A DNA stretch of 41,965 bases, taken from Eubacterium sp. (GTDB lineage Bacteria > Bacillota > Clostridia > Oscillospirales > Ruminococcaceae). Where the stretch lies: positions 1-41,965 of the forward strand of contig JAFLRX010000021.1 of the NCBI GenBank assembly GCA_022511265.1. The letters are read 5' to 3'. Positions within the stretch are counted from its first letter, which is position 1, and every line of letters starts with the position of its first letter. A program made the translations under genes and the position numbers. Shown here in pieces: positions 7,695 to 16,007 of this stretch. The notes below the pieces were generated by a model. It made no database searches. It saw only the letters and a program-made list of their open reading frames with translations, and was not told the DNA's origin.

Positions 7695-9917
7695 TTAATA
7701 CTTATCGTCCTCGTCCTCAACGAACTCGGCTGCCTGCACTTCGGTACCGTCCTCCGCTGCGGCAGGCTGCTCTTCGTTTTCGGCAGGAGCGGCGGTTTCT
7801 TCCGTCTGCTCTGTTTCGCCGACAGGCTGGTCAGCTTCCGCAGTCTCGGTCGTCTCAGCCACGGGTGCGGCAGTTTTGCCTTCAAGCAGATCGTAGTCCA
7901 GCGTGAACATGCTCACCATCTTTTCCAGTATCACCGCCTGAGAGGACAGCTGCTGGGCGGAGGCCGCGCATTCTTCTCCTGTCGCGGAGTTGGTCTGCAC
8001 GACAGAGGATATCTGCTCTACCCCTGCGGTTATCTGCCGCAGAGACTCTGCCTGCTCGTTGGACGCGTCGGAAATCTCGTTAACCTGCTTTGTGATATTC
8101 TCGGTCGCCTTTACTATCGAGCCCAGCGTGCGCGAAGCCTTTTCGGCAAGCTCTACGCCCTGCTCTACCGATTTTATCGAGTTGCCGATAAGCTCGGTGG
8201 TGTCGTTGGCGGCGTCCGCCACCTTGCCCGCCAGCAGCCGCACCTCGTCGGCTACCACCGCAAAGCCCTTGCCTGCCTCGCCCGCTCTTGCCGCCTCTAC
8301 CGCGGCGTTCAGCGCGAGTATGTTGGTCTGGAAGGATATATCCTCTATCGTTCTGATAATGCTTGCTATCCTTGAAGAGGTCTCGGCAATGAGGTTCATC
8401 GCGTCAAGCAGCTGATGCATCTGGTCGTTGCCGTATGCCACCAGCTTTTTCGCGCCGGCAGAGCTGCCCGCCGCGTTGTTGGCGCGCTCGGCGTTCTTGT
8501 CTACCTTTTCGGATATCTCGGTTATCGAGGCGGAAAGCTGCTCTATCGACGCCGCCTGCTTTGCCGCGCCGTAAGAAAGATCGCTTGCCGCGTCGGACAC
8601 CTGACCCGAGCCTGCGGACACCTCGCTGCCTGCCTTCTTTATATTGTTCATCGTATTGTTCAGCGACAGCTGTATCTGCGCGTAGGATTCTCTCAGCGGC
8701 GCAAAGTCGCCGAGGTAAACATCCGCCGGGCGGAACGAAAGATCACCCTCGCCGAACGCGATAAGCAGCTTGTAGACATCGCCGATAATTGCATTCAGCC
8801 GCTCGGCGATAAGATTGGTGCTTTCGCCCAGCTCGCCTATCTCGTTGTTGCTCATCTTGTCCACATCAAACGGCTCTTGGTGCAGGTTACCCTCAGACAG
8901 CTGTACCAGACGCTCCGAGCATTTGGTGACAGGACCTATCATACGCTTGATTATGCCCAGTATCATTATCAGCGAAATTACGAAAAGCAGCACCGTTGCC
9001 GCCACGCTGACGATTATCGCAAGATATATTCTTTCGGTATGCTCGGACGGGGTCGCGACCAGCACGCAGGACCATGCGCCTGAACCTTCTATGCCGTAAT
9101 CCTCCATCGTTTCTATCGAGGTGCCCTCTATCGGGACATAGAAAAGGAATTTGTCCGCGCCGCCGAGGACGGTCTCGCCGAAGCCAGACTCTCCGGCTAT
9201 CGCCTTTTTCAGATGCTCGTCCAGCCCCTTATACGCGTCGCTTTCCTGCGCCAGCTCGATGTAGTTTATCTGCTGATTTATTATCTCCGACTCTTTATGA
9301 CCGATGACCATACCGTTGCTGTCGATAACAAACGCATATCCGGTCTCTCCTATGGCTATCTGTCCCACCACATCCGAGAATATGGTTACATCTATCACCG
9401 CATATAAAACACCCGTAAGTATTTTATTCATATCATTGGTCAGTATCGGGGCGTATATCTCCAGCACCGTCTTGTGATATTCATCGGAATAATAGACGGG
9501 ACCTACTATCAGTTCTTTGTTTTTTACTACATATTTTACATAAGGATTTTCCGAAAAATCCAATTTGTCATCGTTGACACATTTACCCTCAAGGTCAGTG
9601 ACAAATATGCCGACATATTTCGGCTGGTTTTTCATGGTGTCAATACACTTTGAGCGCACATCCGACGGTGCGCGCAACTCGCGGATATCCGAGTCCATTG
9701 ACAGCTGCACCACCATATCCTGCACGCTCTCGATCTGATTAGCTATGGTGTTGGACGCGGTAACAGCGACCTCTTCCATCTCGGTCTCCAGCGCCTGTGT
9801 AAGAGACTGATAGCTGATAAATATATTCAATGCGCTGACCAGCAGCATCGAACCGCCTACCGCGAGACACATCCACCGGAATATCTTTCCGGACAGCTTA
9901 TGCTTTTTCTTCTTCAT
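7695..9917 (-). CDS. Methyl-accepting chemotaxis protein with dCache-like sensor
   Basis: This 740-residue chemoreceptor has a first membrane segment at about 12-32, a large extracytoplasmic domain of about 250 residues resembling double Cache (it contains GETGYAFVIDSNG and GVLYAVIDVTIFSD), a second membrane segment at about 300-322, and a HAMP linker. The signalling domain includes the conserved hairpin tip ([20 protein letters not shown], around residues 520-545). The C-terminal 70 residues are acidic and low in complexity, without a recognisable CheR-docking pentapeptide. Ligand-binding residues are not assigned; dCache domains often bind amino acids. The start follows GGAGAGG. No che genes are in the window. 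Confidence 0.93.
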   Translation of the reverse strand: MKKKKHKLSGKIFRWMCLAVGGSMLLVSALNIFISYQSLTQALETEMEEVAVTASNTIANQIESVQDMVVQLSMDSDIRELRAPSDVRSKCIDTMKNQPKYVGIFVTDLEGKCVNDDKLDFSENPYVKYVVKNKELIVGPVYYSDEYHKTVLEIYAPILTNDMNKILTGVLYAVIDVTIFSDVVGQIAIGETGYAFVIDSNGMVIGHKESEIINQQINYIELAQESDAYKGLDEHLKKAIAGESGFGETVLGGADKFLFYVPIEGTSIETMEDYGIEGSGAWSCVLVATPSEHTERIYLAIIVSVAATVLLFVISLIMILGIIKRMIGPVTKCSERLVQLSEGNLHQEPFDVDKMSNNEIGELGESTNLIAERLNAIIGDVYKLLIAFGEGDLSFRPADVYLGDFAPLRESYAQIQLSLNNTMNNIKKAGSEVSAGSGQVSDAASDLSYGAAKQAASIEQLSASITEISEKVDKNAERANNAAGSSAGAKKLVAYGNDQMHQLLDAMNLIAETSSRIASIIRTIEDISFQTNILALNAAVEAARAGEAGKGFAVVADEVRLLAGKVADAANDTTELIGNSIKSVEQGVELAEKASRTLGSIVKATENITKQVNEISDASNEQAESLRQITAGVEQISSVVQTNSATGEECAASAQQLSSQAVILEKMVSMFTLDYDLLEGKTAAPVAETTETAEADQPVGETEQTEETAAPAENEEQPAAAEDGTEVQAAEFVEDEDDKY

Positions 9918-9959
9918 ACGATAACCTCTCCAAATCGGATATTATAGAATTTTACCAAA

Positions 9960-11213
9960 TCAAACTTCCCAGCTGTCAAGATACTCCGACTGCTTTTTCG
10001 TAAGGACGTCTATCTTTATCCCCCAATAGCCGAGCTTTCTGTTGGCGACCTCGCGGTCTATCTCGGCGGGGACGTTTATCGTCTTTTTGCCGCTGCTTCT
10101 TATCTCATCACGGTGCTGTACCAGATACCGTGCCGACAGCGCCTGTATCGCAAAGCTCATATCCATTATCTCGGCTGGGTGTCCGTCGCCTGCGGCAAGG
10201 TTCACCAGTCTGCCCTCGGCGATAACGTTTATCTTTTTGCCGTTTTTCAGCTTGTAATAGGTTATGTTGTTTCTTGCCTCGCCGCTCTGTACGCTTATCT
10301 CTTTAAGACGCGCCACATTTACCTCAACGTCAAAGTGTCCCGCGTTGCAGAGTATCGCACCGTCCTTCATGTTCAAGAACGACTGCTCGCCTATCACGTC
10401 GCAACAGCCTGTAACGGTAACGAATATATCGCCTACCTTTGCCGCCTCGACCATCGGCATTACCTTAAAGCCGTCCATCACCGCCTCCATAGCCTTTATC
10501 GGGTCTATCTCGGTGACTATTACCGACGCGCCCATTCCCTTTGCGCGCATCGCTACGCCCTTGCCGCACCAGCCATAACCTGCGACAACGACATTCTTGC
10601 CCGCAACGATAAGGTTGGTGGTGCGGTTTATACCGTCCCACACCGACTGACCCGTGCCGTAGCGGTTGTCGAACAGGTGCTTGCAGTCTGCGTCATTTAC
10701 CAGCATCATCGGAAATTTCAGTGCCCCCGCCTTTTCCATCGAGCGCAGGCGGATTATACCCGTTGTGGTCTCCTCACAGCCGCCGATAACCTTGTTTACC
10801 AGCTGCGGATATTCGTTATGTATCAGGCTTACCAGGTCGCCGCCGTCGTCGATTATCAGGTCGGGTCCCGCCTCTATCACCGCGCAGGTGTGGCGGTGGT
10901 ATTCCTTTTCGGTCGCACCGTGCCACGCGTACACGTTCAGCCCGCCGAACAACAGCGCGGCCGCTACATCGTCCTGCGTGGACAAGGGGTTGCTGCCGGT
11001 CACATACATCTCCGCGCCGCCCGCAGCCAGCACGCGGCACAGGTAGGCTGTCTTTGCCTCGAGATGCACCGATAATGCTATCTTCAGCCCCTTGAACGGC
11101 TTTTCCGCCTCAAATTCCTTTTCAATTCCTCTGAGCAGCGGCATATTGCTTTTTACCCATGTTATCTTGGTCTCGCCGCTCCTGTACAGTCCCGGATCTC
11201 TTATCTCGCTCAT
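9960..11213 (-). CDS. ahcY: S-adenosyl- (or S-inosyl-) homocysteine hydrolase
   Basis: This 417-residue enzyme belongs to the NAD-dependent adenosylhomocysteinase family. Visible hallmarks are an N-terminal SVHLEAKTAYL segment, the TTTGIIRL stretch, a Rossmann NAD-binding site GYGWCGKGVAMRAKGMGA at about 207-224, and AILCNAGHFDVEV. The length fits the shorter archaeal/Thermotoga-type enzymes, without the C-terminal tail of mammalian forms. The ATG at 11213 follows GGAG; an upstream in-frame codon at 11258 would overlap mtaD. mtaD ends 11 bases upstream, so the two are cotranscribed. Because the partner deaminates SAH, the true substrate may be S-inosylhomocysteine, as reported for the Methanocaldococcus jannaschii homologue; that is inference here. 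Confidence 0.9.
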   Translation of the reverse strand: MSEIRDPGLYRSGETKITWVKSNMPLLRGIEKEFEAEKPFKGLKIALSVHLEAKTAYLCRVLAAGGAEMYVTGSNPLSTQDDVAAALLFGGLNVYAWHGATEKEYHRHTCAVIEAGPDLIIDDGGDLVSLIHNEYPQLVNKVIGGCEETTTGIIRLRSMEKAGALKFPMMLVNDADCKHLFDNRYGTGQSVWDGINRTTNLIVAGKNVVVAGYGWCGKGVAMRAKGMGASVIVTEIDPIKAMEAVMDGFKVMPMVEAAKVGDIFVTVTGCCDVIGEQSFLNMKDGAILCNAGHFDVEVNVARLKEISVQSGEARNNITYYKLKNGKKINVIAEGRLVNLAAGDGHPAEIMDMSFAIQALSARYLVQHRDEIRSSGKKTINVPAEIDREVANRKLGYWGIKIDVLTKKQSEYLDSWEV

Positions 11214-11224
11214 CTGTGCTCTCC

Positions 11225-12508
11225 TTACCCGTCGATGCGTTTCATTGCCTTGTTGCATTCATAATATATTTTTTCCTCATCCATATGAGGGATCACGCGG
11301 TTTTCCATAAGCAGCTCGCCGTCTACCATTACGCTTTCTACCTCGCTGCCGTTTGCCGAATAGCACATTGCCGCCACAGGGTCGTTTATCGGCTGTAATG
11401 ACGGGCAGTTCATGTTCATTATAACGATATCCGCCTTGCCGCCCTCTTTCAGAACGCCTGTGTTTTCCAGTCCCAGTGCCGCCGCGCCCGTCTCGGTCGC
11501 CATTTTCAGTATCTCTGTCGCGGTGACAGTGTTTGCCGTGCGGGTGTTGCCCTTGTGACACAATGCCATAAACATCATATCGCTGAACATATTCAGCGTG
11601 TTGTTGCTGCCTGCACTGTCAGTGCCGATACACAGCCTTACCCCCGCCTTTTGCATATCCGGTATGCGGGCAAAGCCGTTGCCCAGCTTTGCGTTGCTTA
11701 TCGGGTTGCTGGCGACATATACGCCCCTGTCCGCCAGTATCTCTATATCCTTATCCGACAGCTGTACACAGTGCGCTGCCACGGTGTGGAACTTAAACAT
11801 CCCCATATCGTCAAGATATTCCACAGGCGAGCAGCCGTGCTCTTTATAGCAGTCCTCGACCTCTTTTACCGATTCGCTGAGGTGTACGTTTATCCCCATG
11901 CCGTACTCTGCCGCCTTGTCCATGACAAGCTCCAGATACGCACGGTCGGTGGTATATATCGCGTGCGGCCCCATGGTAAATTTCAGCCGCTTATTATCTC
12001 CGTAGGTATTATAATCGTGGATAGTGTCCTCTATGCGGGCGATGCCGCCCTCGTCGTCTCTGCCGTTGCCGACCAGTCCGCGGGAGATAACGGCTTTCAG
12101 ACCGCTCTCGCTTATCGCGCGGGTCACCGCGTCACGGCAGATGTTCATATCCAGAAATGCGGTCGTACCGGTCTTTATCATCTCAAGGCAGGCAAGCTGT
12201 GTACCCCAATACAGGTCATCCTGCGTCAGCTTATCCTCCATCGGCATTATCCGCCCGAACAGCCAGTCGTGGAACATCAGGTCGTCCGCGCTGTTGCGAA
12301 ACAGCGACATATAGCTGTGTGTGTGCGCGTTCACCAGCCCCGCCGTAGCAAGCCGTCCGCCGCCGTCAATGACCTTATCCGCCGCAAAGCCCTCTCCGCT
12401 GCCTATCCCGGCAATGGTATCGCCGGATACGCAGATGTCGCAGACCTCGGTCTTATACCCCTCGCCGTCCGGCAAAATCGCGGTAATATTTTTTATTAAT
12501 GTGTTCAT
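11225..12508 (-). CDS. mtaD: 5-methylthioadenosine/S-adenosylhomocysteine deaminase
   Basis: This 427-residue metal-dependent amidohydrolase resembles MtaD/DadD-type deaminases that act on S-adenosylhomocysteine, 5'-methylthioadenosine or 5'-deoxyadenosine. It has the metal-binding HTHSYM near residue 62, HLSES with conserved His in mid-protein, a second His in VAAHCVQLSDKD, and the late aspartate in CIGTDSAGSNN. C-terminal residues complete the composite beta-sandwich (DIVIMNMNCPS, VMVDGELLMENR). The ATG at 12508 has an AAAGG site. It is the first gene of a two-gene operon with ahcY, behind a consensus promoter. Exact substrate preference cannot be read from sequence. Confidence 0.88.
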   Translation of the reverse strand: MNTLIKNITAILPDGEGYKTEVCDICVSGDTIAGIGSGEGFAADKVIDGGGRLATAGLVNAHTHSYMSLFRNSADDLMFHDWLFGRIMPMEDKLTQDDLYWGTQLACLEMIKTGTTAFLDMNICRDAVTRAISESGLKAVISRGLVGNGRDDEGGIARIEDTIHDYNTYGDNKRLKFTMGPHAIYTTDRAYLELVMDKAAEYGMGINVHLSESVKEVEDCYKEHGCSPVEYLDDMGMFKFHTVAAHCVQLSDKDIEILADRGVYVASNPISNAKLGNGFARIPDMQKAGVRLCIGTDSAGSNNTLNMFSDMMFMALCHKGNTRTANTVTATEILKMATETGAAALGLENTGVLKEGGKADIVIMNMNCPSLQPINDPVAAMCYSANGSEVESVMVDGELLMENRVIPHMDEEKIYYECNKAMKRIDG

Positions 12509-12557
12509 TAAAACAACCTTTCAGGCTAAAACCAACAATTTCCCAATATATAAATAT

Positions 12558-12586
12558 ATTATATCATAAATGAAAGAATTTTGCAA
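12558..12586 (-). promoter_or_regulatory. Promoter of mtaD-ahcY
   Basis: TTGCAA, 17 bases and TATAAT on the minus strand, about 50 bases upstream of the mtaD start. Confidence 0.65.
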
Positions 12587-12622
12587 TATGCAGATAGGGG
12601 GTTTTTGTTTATTTTTAAGCAA

Positions 12623-12652
12623 AAACCCGCCGTTCGTCCGAACAGCGGGTTT
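12623..12652 (-). terminator. Terminator of the small Spo0A-like gene
   Basis: A 13-bp stem with a four-base loop is followed by GGTTTTTG on the minus strand. Its single non-Watson-Crick position is a C/A mismatch on the plus strand but a G-U pair on the minus strand, which supports minus-strand function. Confidence 0.75.
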
Positions 12653-12662
12653 CCCCTCACCG

Positions 12663-12863
12663 CTATATTCTCCCGCACACCGTGCCGCTGAGATATTTTA
12701 TGATATCCTCCGCCGATGGGTCGTCGCCTATGCTGCGGCGCATGTCCAATGCCTCCGGCGTAGGCGTCAGCATTGCGTACCGCACCGCCGCCTCTATCTC
12801 TCTTTTTACCTCGCTGACCGATACATTGTTTTCTTTGGCGATTAGCTTTAATATCCTTTTCAT
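12663..12863 (-). CDS. Small Spo0A C-terminal-like protein
   Basis: This 66-residue protein begins MKRILKLIAKENNVSVSEVK, continues with a helix around REIEAAVRYAM, and has a PTPEAL stretch and a second helix (PSAEDIIKYLSG). I know similar very small proteins in Clostridia annotated as sporulation initiation factor Spo0A C-terminal family, and this matches in length and order. It lacks a receiver domain. The start has a GAGAGGG site, with a consensus promoter upstream and a clear terminator downstream, so it is an independently expressed gene. DNA binding is possible but not shown. Confidence 0.6.
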   Translation of the reverse strand: MKRILKLIAKENNVSVSEVKREIEAAVRYAMLTPTPEALDMRRSIGDDPSAEDIIKYLSGTVCGRI

Positions 12864-12912
12864 TTTTCTATCCCTCTCATAACATATAGTTTGGTTTTAT
12901 AAACCTATAGTT

Positions 12913-12941
12913 ATTATAACGTGTATTATCCTGTAAATCAA
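12913..12941 (-). promoter_or_regulatory. Promoter of the small Spo0A-like gene
   Basis: TTGATT, 17 bases and TATAAT, about 50 bases upstream of the start. Confidence 0.6.
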
Positions 12942-12971
12942 GAGCGAAAAATGTCGAATATAGGCAGATTT

Positions 12972-13301
12972 TCAGTCTTTTTCAGCGTGCTCCAAAAGTG
13001 TGTCTATTACTGCGTAGATGCGCTCCTGCTCCCTTTCGGGGAGTTCGTCCATTCTGTTCAGTATGCTTGTGTTTCTTATTTCGATTTTTTCTTTTATTAC
13101 ATCAAGCAACAGCATATCAGGCGTTACACCTAACGCCTCTGACAGCTTTATAAATGTTTTTAACGCCGGTATTTTATCTGACCTTTCCAGCATCCCGATA
13201 TAATTCGGGCTTACATCCACAAGCTCAGCCAGCTTTTCCTGACTGATATTATTTTGTAAACGATACTTTCTTATATTTTTCCCCAAAGAACCTATGTTCA
13301 T
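12972..13301 (-). CDS. XRE-family transcriptional regulator
   Basis: This 109-residue protein has an N-terminal helix-turn-helix of the Cro/C1 (HTH_3) type at about 6-60: IRKYRLQNNISQEKLAELVD with turn and recognition helix VSPNYIGMLERS. The remaining 45 residues are charged and probably dimerise. I chose the ATG at 13301 (GAGGG eight bases upstream) over the GTG at 13319. Overlapping inverted repeats lie just upstream (13321-13346) and may be its operator. No toxin, phage or transport gene is adjacent on its strand, so the target is probably its own promoter or a distant gene. Confidence 0.85.
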   Translation of the reverse strand: MNIGSLGKNIRKYRLQNNISQEKLAELVDVSPNYIGMLERSDKIPALKTFIKLSEALGVTPDMLLLDVIKEKIEIRNTSILNRMDELPEREQERIYAVIDTLLEHAEKD

Positions 13302-13320
13302 AACAAAGACCCTCACCAAT

Positions 13321-13346
13321 AGTATTTTTTATACTACTATTAGTAT
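13321..13346 (-). promoter_or_regulatory. Overlapping inverted repeats, possible XRE operator
   Basis: AGTAT..ATACT (13321-13335) overlaps a second repeat, ATACTA..TAGTAT (13331-13346), directly upstream of the XRE regulator start. This is the usual place for autoregulatory binding. Confidence 0.45.
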
Positions 13347-13441
13347 ACAGAAAAATACAATAAAGATACATAAACAAATAGAGAAATAAAAAAATTACTA
13401 TTTGTTCGTATACTTATGGTTTAACCTTGAATATTGAAAAC

Positions 13442-13469
13442 AAAAAGCCCTCCAACGGGAGGACTTTTT
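13442..13469 (-). terminator. Terminator of the DUF1538/PII operon
   Basis: A 12-bp stem (13442-13453 with 13458-13469) has a four-base loop and ends in TTTTTG on the minus strand. The one imperfect pair is G-U only on the minus strand. Confidence 0.75.
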
Positions 13470-13495
13470 ATATTTAAAAGCATCCAAGCCAAAAA

Positions 13496-14194
13496 TCAGA
13501 TACCGATAACCGAATCTATCGGCATCGACACAACTATGCCCTTCGCGTCGCTCTGCATGCCGCAGTGGTCCATTATCTCCTTCATAATGGCGACCTTGCT
13601 TTCAGCCTCGGAGATTATCAGCACTATCTCCTTTTCCTCCTGCATGCCTACGCCCCAAAATCCGGCAGCCTCCTCGCTACCGACATGGCGGCTGTGTATA
13701 ACCGTACCGCCGCGCGCGCCTGCCTCTCTTGCCGCACTCATAACATCCCCGCTGAAGCCGCGGTTGACTATTGCCGCTATCACTGAATGCTTTATATCCG
13801 ACATGGTTGTTTCACCTCTCCCGTCTGTTTGCTGTTCCTGTTCTTTTCCGCTTTGCGCCAACATCTGCAAAGCAAGATTGTTCGCGCCGTTTATCGGTAT
13901 GGTAAAAGCGATACCGCTGTTTATGGTGTCCAGCTGCAATTCGGTATGCAGTCTGCGCAGCATTGTATTGGCAAACTGCGTTGACATTACGCTCGCCAGC
14001 ACGCATTTGTCGATGCTGCCCAACCCCAGCATATCCATCATCTCACTGGAGGCGGTTCCCTCGGCGTTAAACCGATACTGTATCGGTAACGCGTCCCCGC
14101 AAAACATATCGGTGGCTTTTTCGGCAAGCTTTGGGGTGGTTATCACCGTCAGCAGCCGGAAGGACGGCTTTTTCTCTTTTTCTGTATGCTTCAT
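13496..14194 (-). CDS. Double PII-like regulatory protein
   Basis: This 232-residue soluble protein looks like two PII-like ferredoxin folds in one chain. The first half (about 9-105) starts FRLLTVITTPKLAEKATDMF and ends GIAFTIPINGA. The second (about 122-232) starts HSVIAAIVNRGFSGDVMSAA, has a T-loop-like ARGGTVIHSRHVG stretch with GFWGVGMQ, and ends GIVVSMPIDSVIGI. A Gln/Glu-rich linker joins them. The start codon shares one base with the DUF1538 stop, after a GGAGGAGG site, so the two are translationally coupled. PII-like proteins often bind nucleotides and gate a neighbouring transporter; that is inferred here. Two fused domains could give a pseudo-hexamer instead of the usual trimer. Confidence 0.75.
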   Translation of the reverse strand: MKHTEKEKKPSFRLLTVITTPKLAEKATDMFCGDALPIQYRFNAEGTASSEMMDMLGLGSIDKCVLASVMSTQFANTMLRRLHTELQLDTINSGIAFTIPINGANNLALQMLAQSGKEQEQQTDGRGETTMSDIKHSVIAAIVNRGFSGDVMSAAREAGARGGTVIHSRHVGSEEAAGFWGVGMQEEKEIVLIISEAESKVAIMKEIMDHCGMQSDAKGIVVSMPIDSVIGI

Positions 14195-15723
14195 TATATC
14201 CAATCCTCCTCCAGATCCACGATCACGTCAACAATATCGGGAACAGCGGGTGCCTGCTCGACAACAGGCTGCTTGGCGGTCTTATACTTAAACACCATAC
14301 CCATTATCTGTATGGCTATCAGCGGCGTAAGCGCGACCAGCGCGACCACGCCGAACGCGTCGGTCATAAGATTGCCGCCGACCGCCTGACACGCGCCGAT
14401 ACTCAGCGGCAGCAAGAACGTCGACGTCATCGGTCCGCTGGCGACCCCGCCTGAGTCGAACGCGATACCGACAAATATCTTCGGCACAAATCTTGACAGC
14501 ACCAGCGCGATAATGTACCCGGGAATAACTATCCACTGTATCGGCAGCCCGGTAAGCACCTTCAGCATCGCCAGCCCCACGCTGACCGATACGCCGATGG
14601 ACATACAGCGGTTCATCGCCTTGACGGATATCGCTCCGTCGGTGACGCTCTCCACCTGATGATTAAGCACCTGTATCGCAGGCTCTGCCTTTACTATATA
14701 ATAGCCGATAAGCATACCTATCGGCAGCAAAAACCACTTAAACTCCATTCCCCCCAGCTTTTGCCCGAGGAATGAGCCTACCGGCGCAAAGCCCACATTC
14801 ACCCCGCAAAGGAACAGCACCAGCCCGACATAAGTATATATTATGCCTACTATGATACGCTTTACCTGCCGCCTCTGATAACGGCGGGTGATAAGCTGAA
14901 ACAGCACAAACACCGCCGCGATAGGCAGCAAGGATATCAGCACCTCTTCTATGTAGGAGGGAAATCCGTTCAGAAATACCTTTACAACGTCCCGTGTTGT
15001 ATCTACATCCGCCACATGCGCGAGTGTGAACACCGCCTCGGTCGGCTTGAAAAAGCAGCCCAGCACCAACACCGCGAGTATCGGTCCTACGCTGGACAAC
15101 GCCACAAGACCAAAGCTGTCGCTCGCGCTGTTTTTGTCGCTGCGCAGCGAGGCAAGTCCGACGCCCATCGCCATAATAAACGGCACCGTCATCGGTCCGG
15201 TGGTTACGCCGCCCGAGTCAAACGCCACCGAAAGGAAATCCTTCGGCACAAAGCAAGATATTATCATCAGCGCGACATACAATATCGCAAGCAGCACCGA
15301 CAGATTTATCTGATAGCGGATACGGATAATAGCAAGGGCAAGGAAGATCCCCACACCGAGCGCCACCGTCAGGATAAGCACCAGATTAGGTATAGACGGC
15401 ACCTGCTCTGCCAGCACCTGTAAATCCGGCTCGGATATCGTGATGATAGCGCCCATAATAAAGCCTACCAGCAACACCAATATCCACTTTTTCGTCTTTG
15501 ATATCTGTACGCCGATACCCTCGCCCAGCGGCGTCATGGCTATCTCGGCACCTAACTGGAAAAAGCCCATACCGAATATCAGCAGTATCGCGCCGACAAA
15601 AAACATCACGACCGTGCCAAGCTCCATCGGGACCAAAAAAACGCTGATAAACAGAACTATACCCGTTATCGGGAGAACGGCGGAAAGAGATTCTTTTACT
15701 TTTTCTTTAAGTTTAGGGTTCAA
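14194..15723 (-). CDS. DUF1538 multi-pass membrane protein
   Basis: This 509-residue integral membrane protein has about 12 hydrophobic segments and an internal duplication. The signature AFDSGGVTTGPMT occurs in the first half (about residue 168) and AFDSGGVASGPMT in the second (about residue 422), each followed by a similar run ending in FGVVAL or FGLVAL. This matches DUF1538, a predicted inverted-repeat or duplicated transporter family often paired with PII-like genes. The start is a TTG at 15723: the family N-terminus (LPITGIVLF) needs it, a GGTGG site precedes it, and no ATG is nearby. A consensus promoter lies upstream. Substrate is unknown. Confidence 0.85.
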   Translation of the reverse strand: MNPKLKEKVKESLSAVLPITGIVLFISVFLVPMELGTVVMFFVGAILLIFGMGFFQLGAEIAMTPLGEGIGVQISKTKKWILVLLVGFIMGAIITISEPDLQVLAEQVPSIPNLVLILTVALGVGIFLALAIIRIRYQINLSVLLAILYVALMIISCFVPKDFLSVAFDSGGVTTGPMTVPFIMAMGVGLASLRSDKNSASDSFGLVALSSVGPILAVLVLGCFFKPTEAVFTLAHVADVDTTRDVVKVFLNGFPSYIEEVLISLLPIAAVFVLFQLITRRYQRRQVKRIIVGIIYTYVGLVLFLCGVNVGFAPVGSFLGQKLGGMEFKWFLLPIGMLIGYYIVKAEPAIQVLNHQVESVTDGAISVKAMNRCMSIGVSVSVGLAMLKVLTGLPIQWIVIPGYIIALVLSRFVPKIFVGIAFDSGGVASGPMTSTFLLPLSIGACQAVGGNLMTDAFGVVALVALTPLIAIQIMGMVFKYKTAKQPVVEQAPAVPDIVDVIVDLEEDWI

Positions 15724-15755
15724 GCGTCCACCGTCCTTTCTTGTTTTATATAATA

Positions 15756-15784
15756 ATTATAACTTATTTTCACGAAATGTGCAA
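15756..15784 (-). promoter_or_regulatory. Promoter of the DUF1538/PII operon
   Basis: TTGCAC, 17 bases and TATAAT, ending about 33 bases before the TTG start. Confidence 0.65.
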
Positions 15785-15935
15785 TAGCAATCCCGATTTT
15801 TTTACATACAAGCCTTATAAAATATATTCGTTATTCTTCACATTTATATCAAAAACCCGTAGGTTAAAATGGCGCTTATAAAGAAATTTCAGCCATAGCA
15901 TTGGGTTTTCGCCCAAAAGTGCCATAGCGTTTCTA

Positions 15936-15964
15936 TTGACAAAATGGCTGTGATAAAATATAAT
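15936..15964 (+). promoter_or_regulatory. Consensus promoter of the ADP-ribosyltransferase-like gene
   Basis: TTGACA, 17 bases and TATAAT form a fully consensus sigma-A promoter. The bases after it (AGATAAATCG) resemble the leaders at 39376 and 40478. Confidence 0.75.
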
Positions 15965-16007
15965 GGTTAATAAGATAAATCGGAATTTATATGAGGAGGA
16001 ACGTCTT

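Noticed and set aside
10113-11075. A 320-codon open frame opposite ahcY
   Set aside because: It has no good ribosome-binding site, and the minus-strand frame encodes a clear adenosylhomocysteinase.
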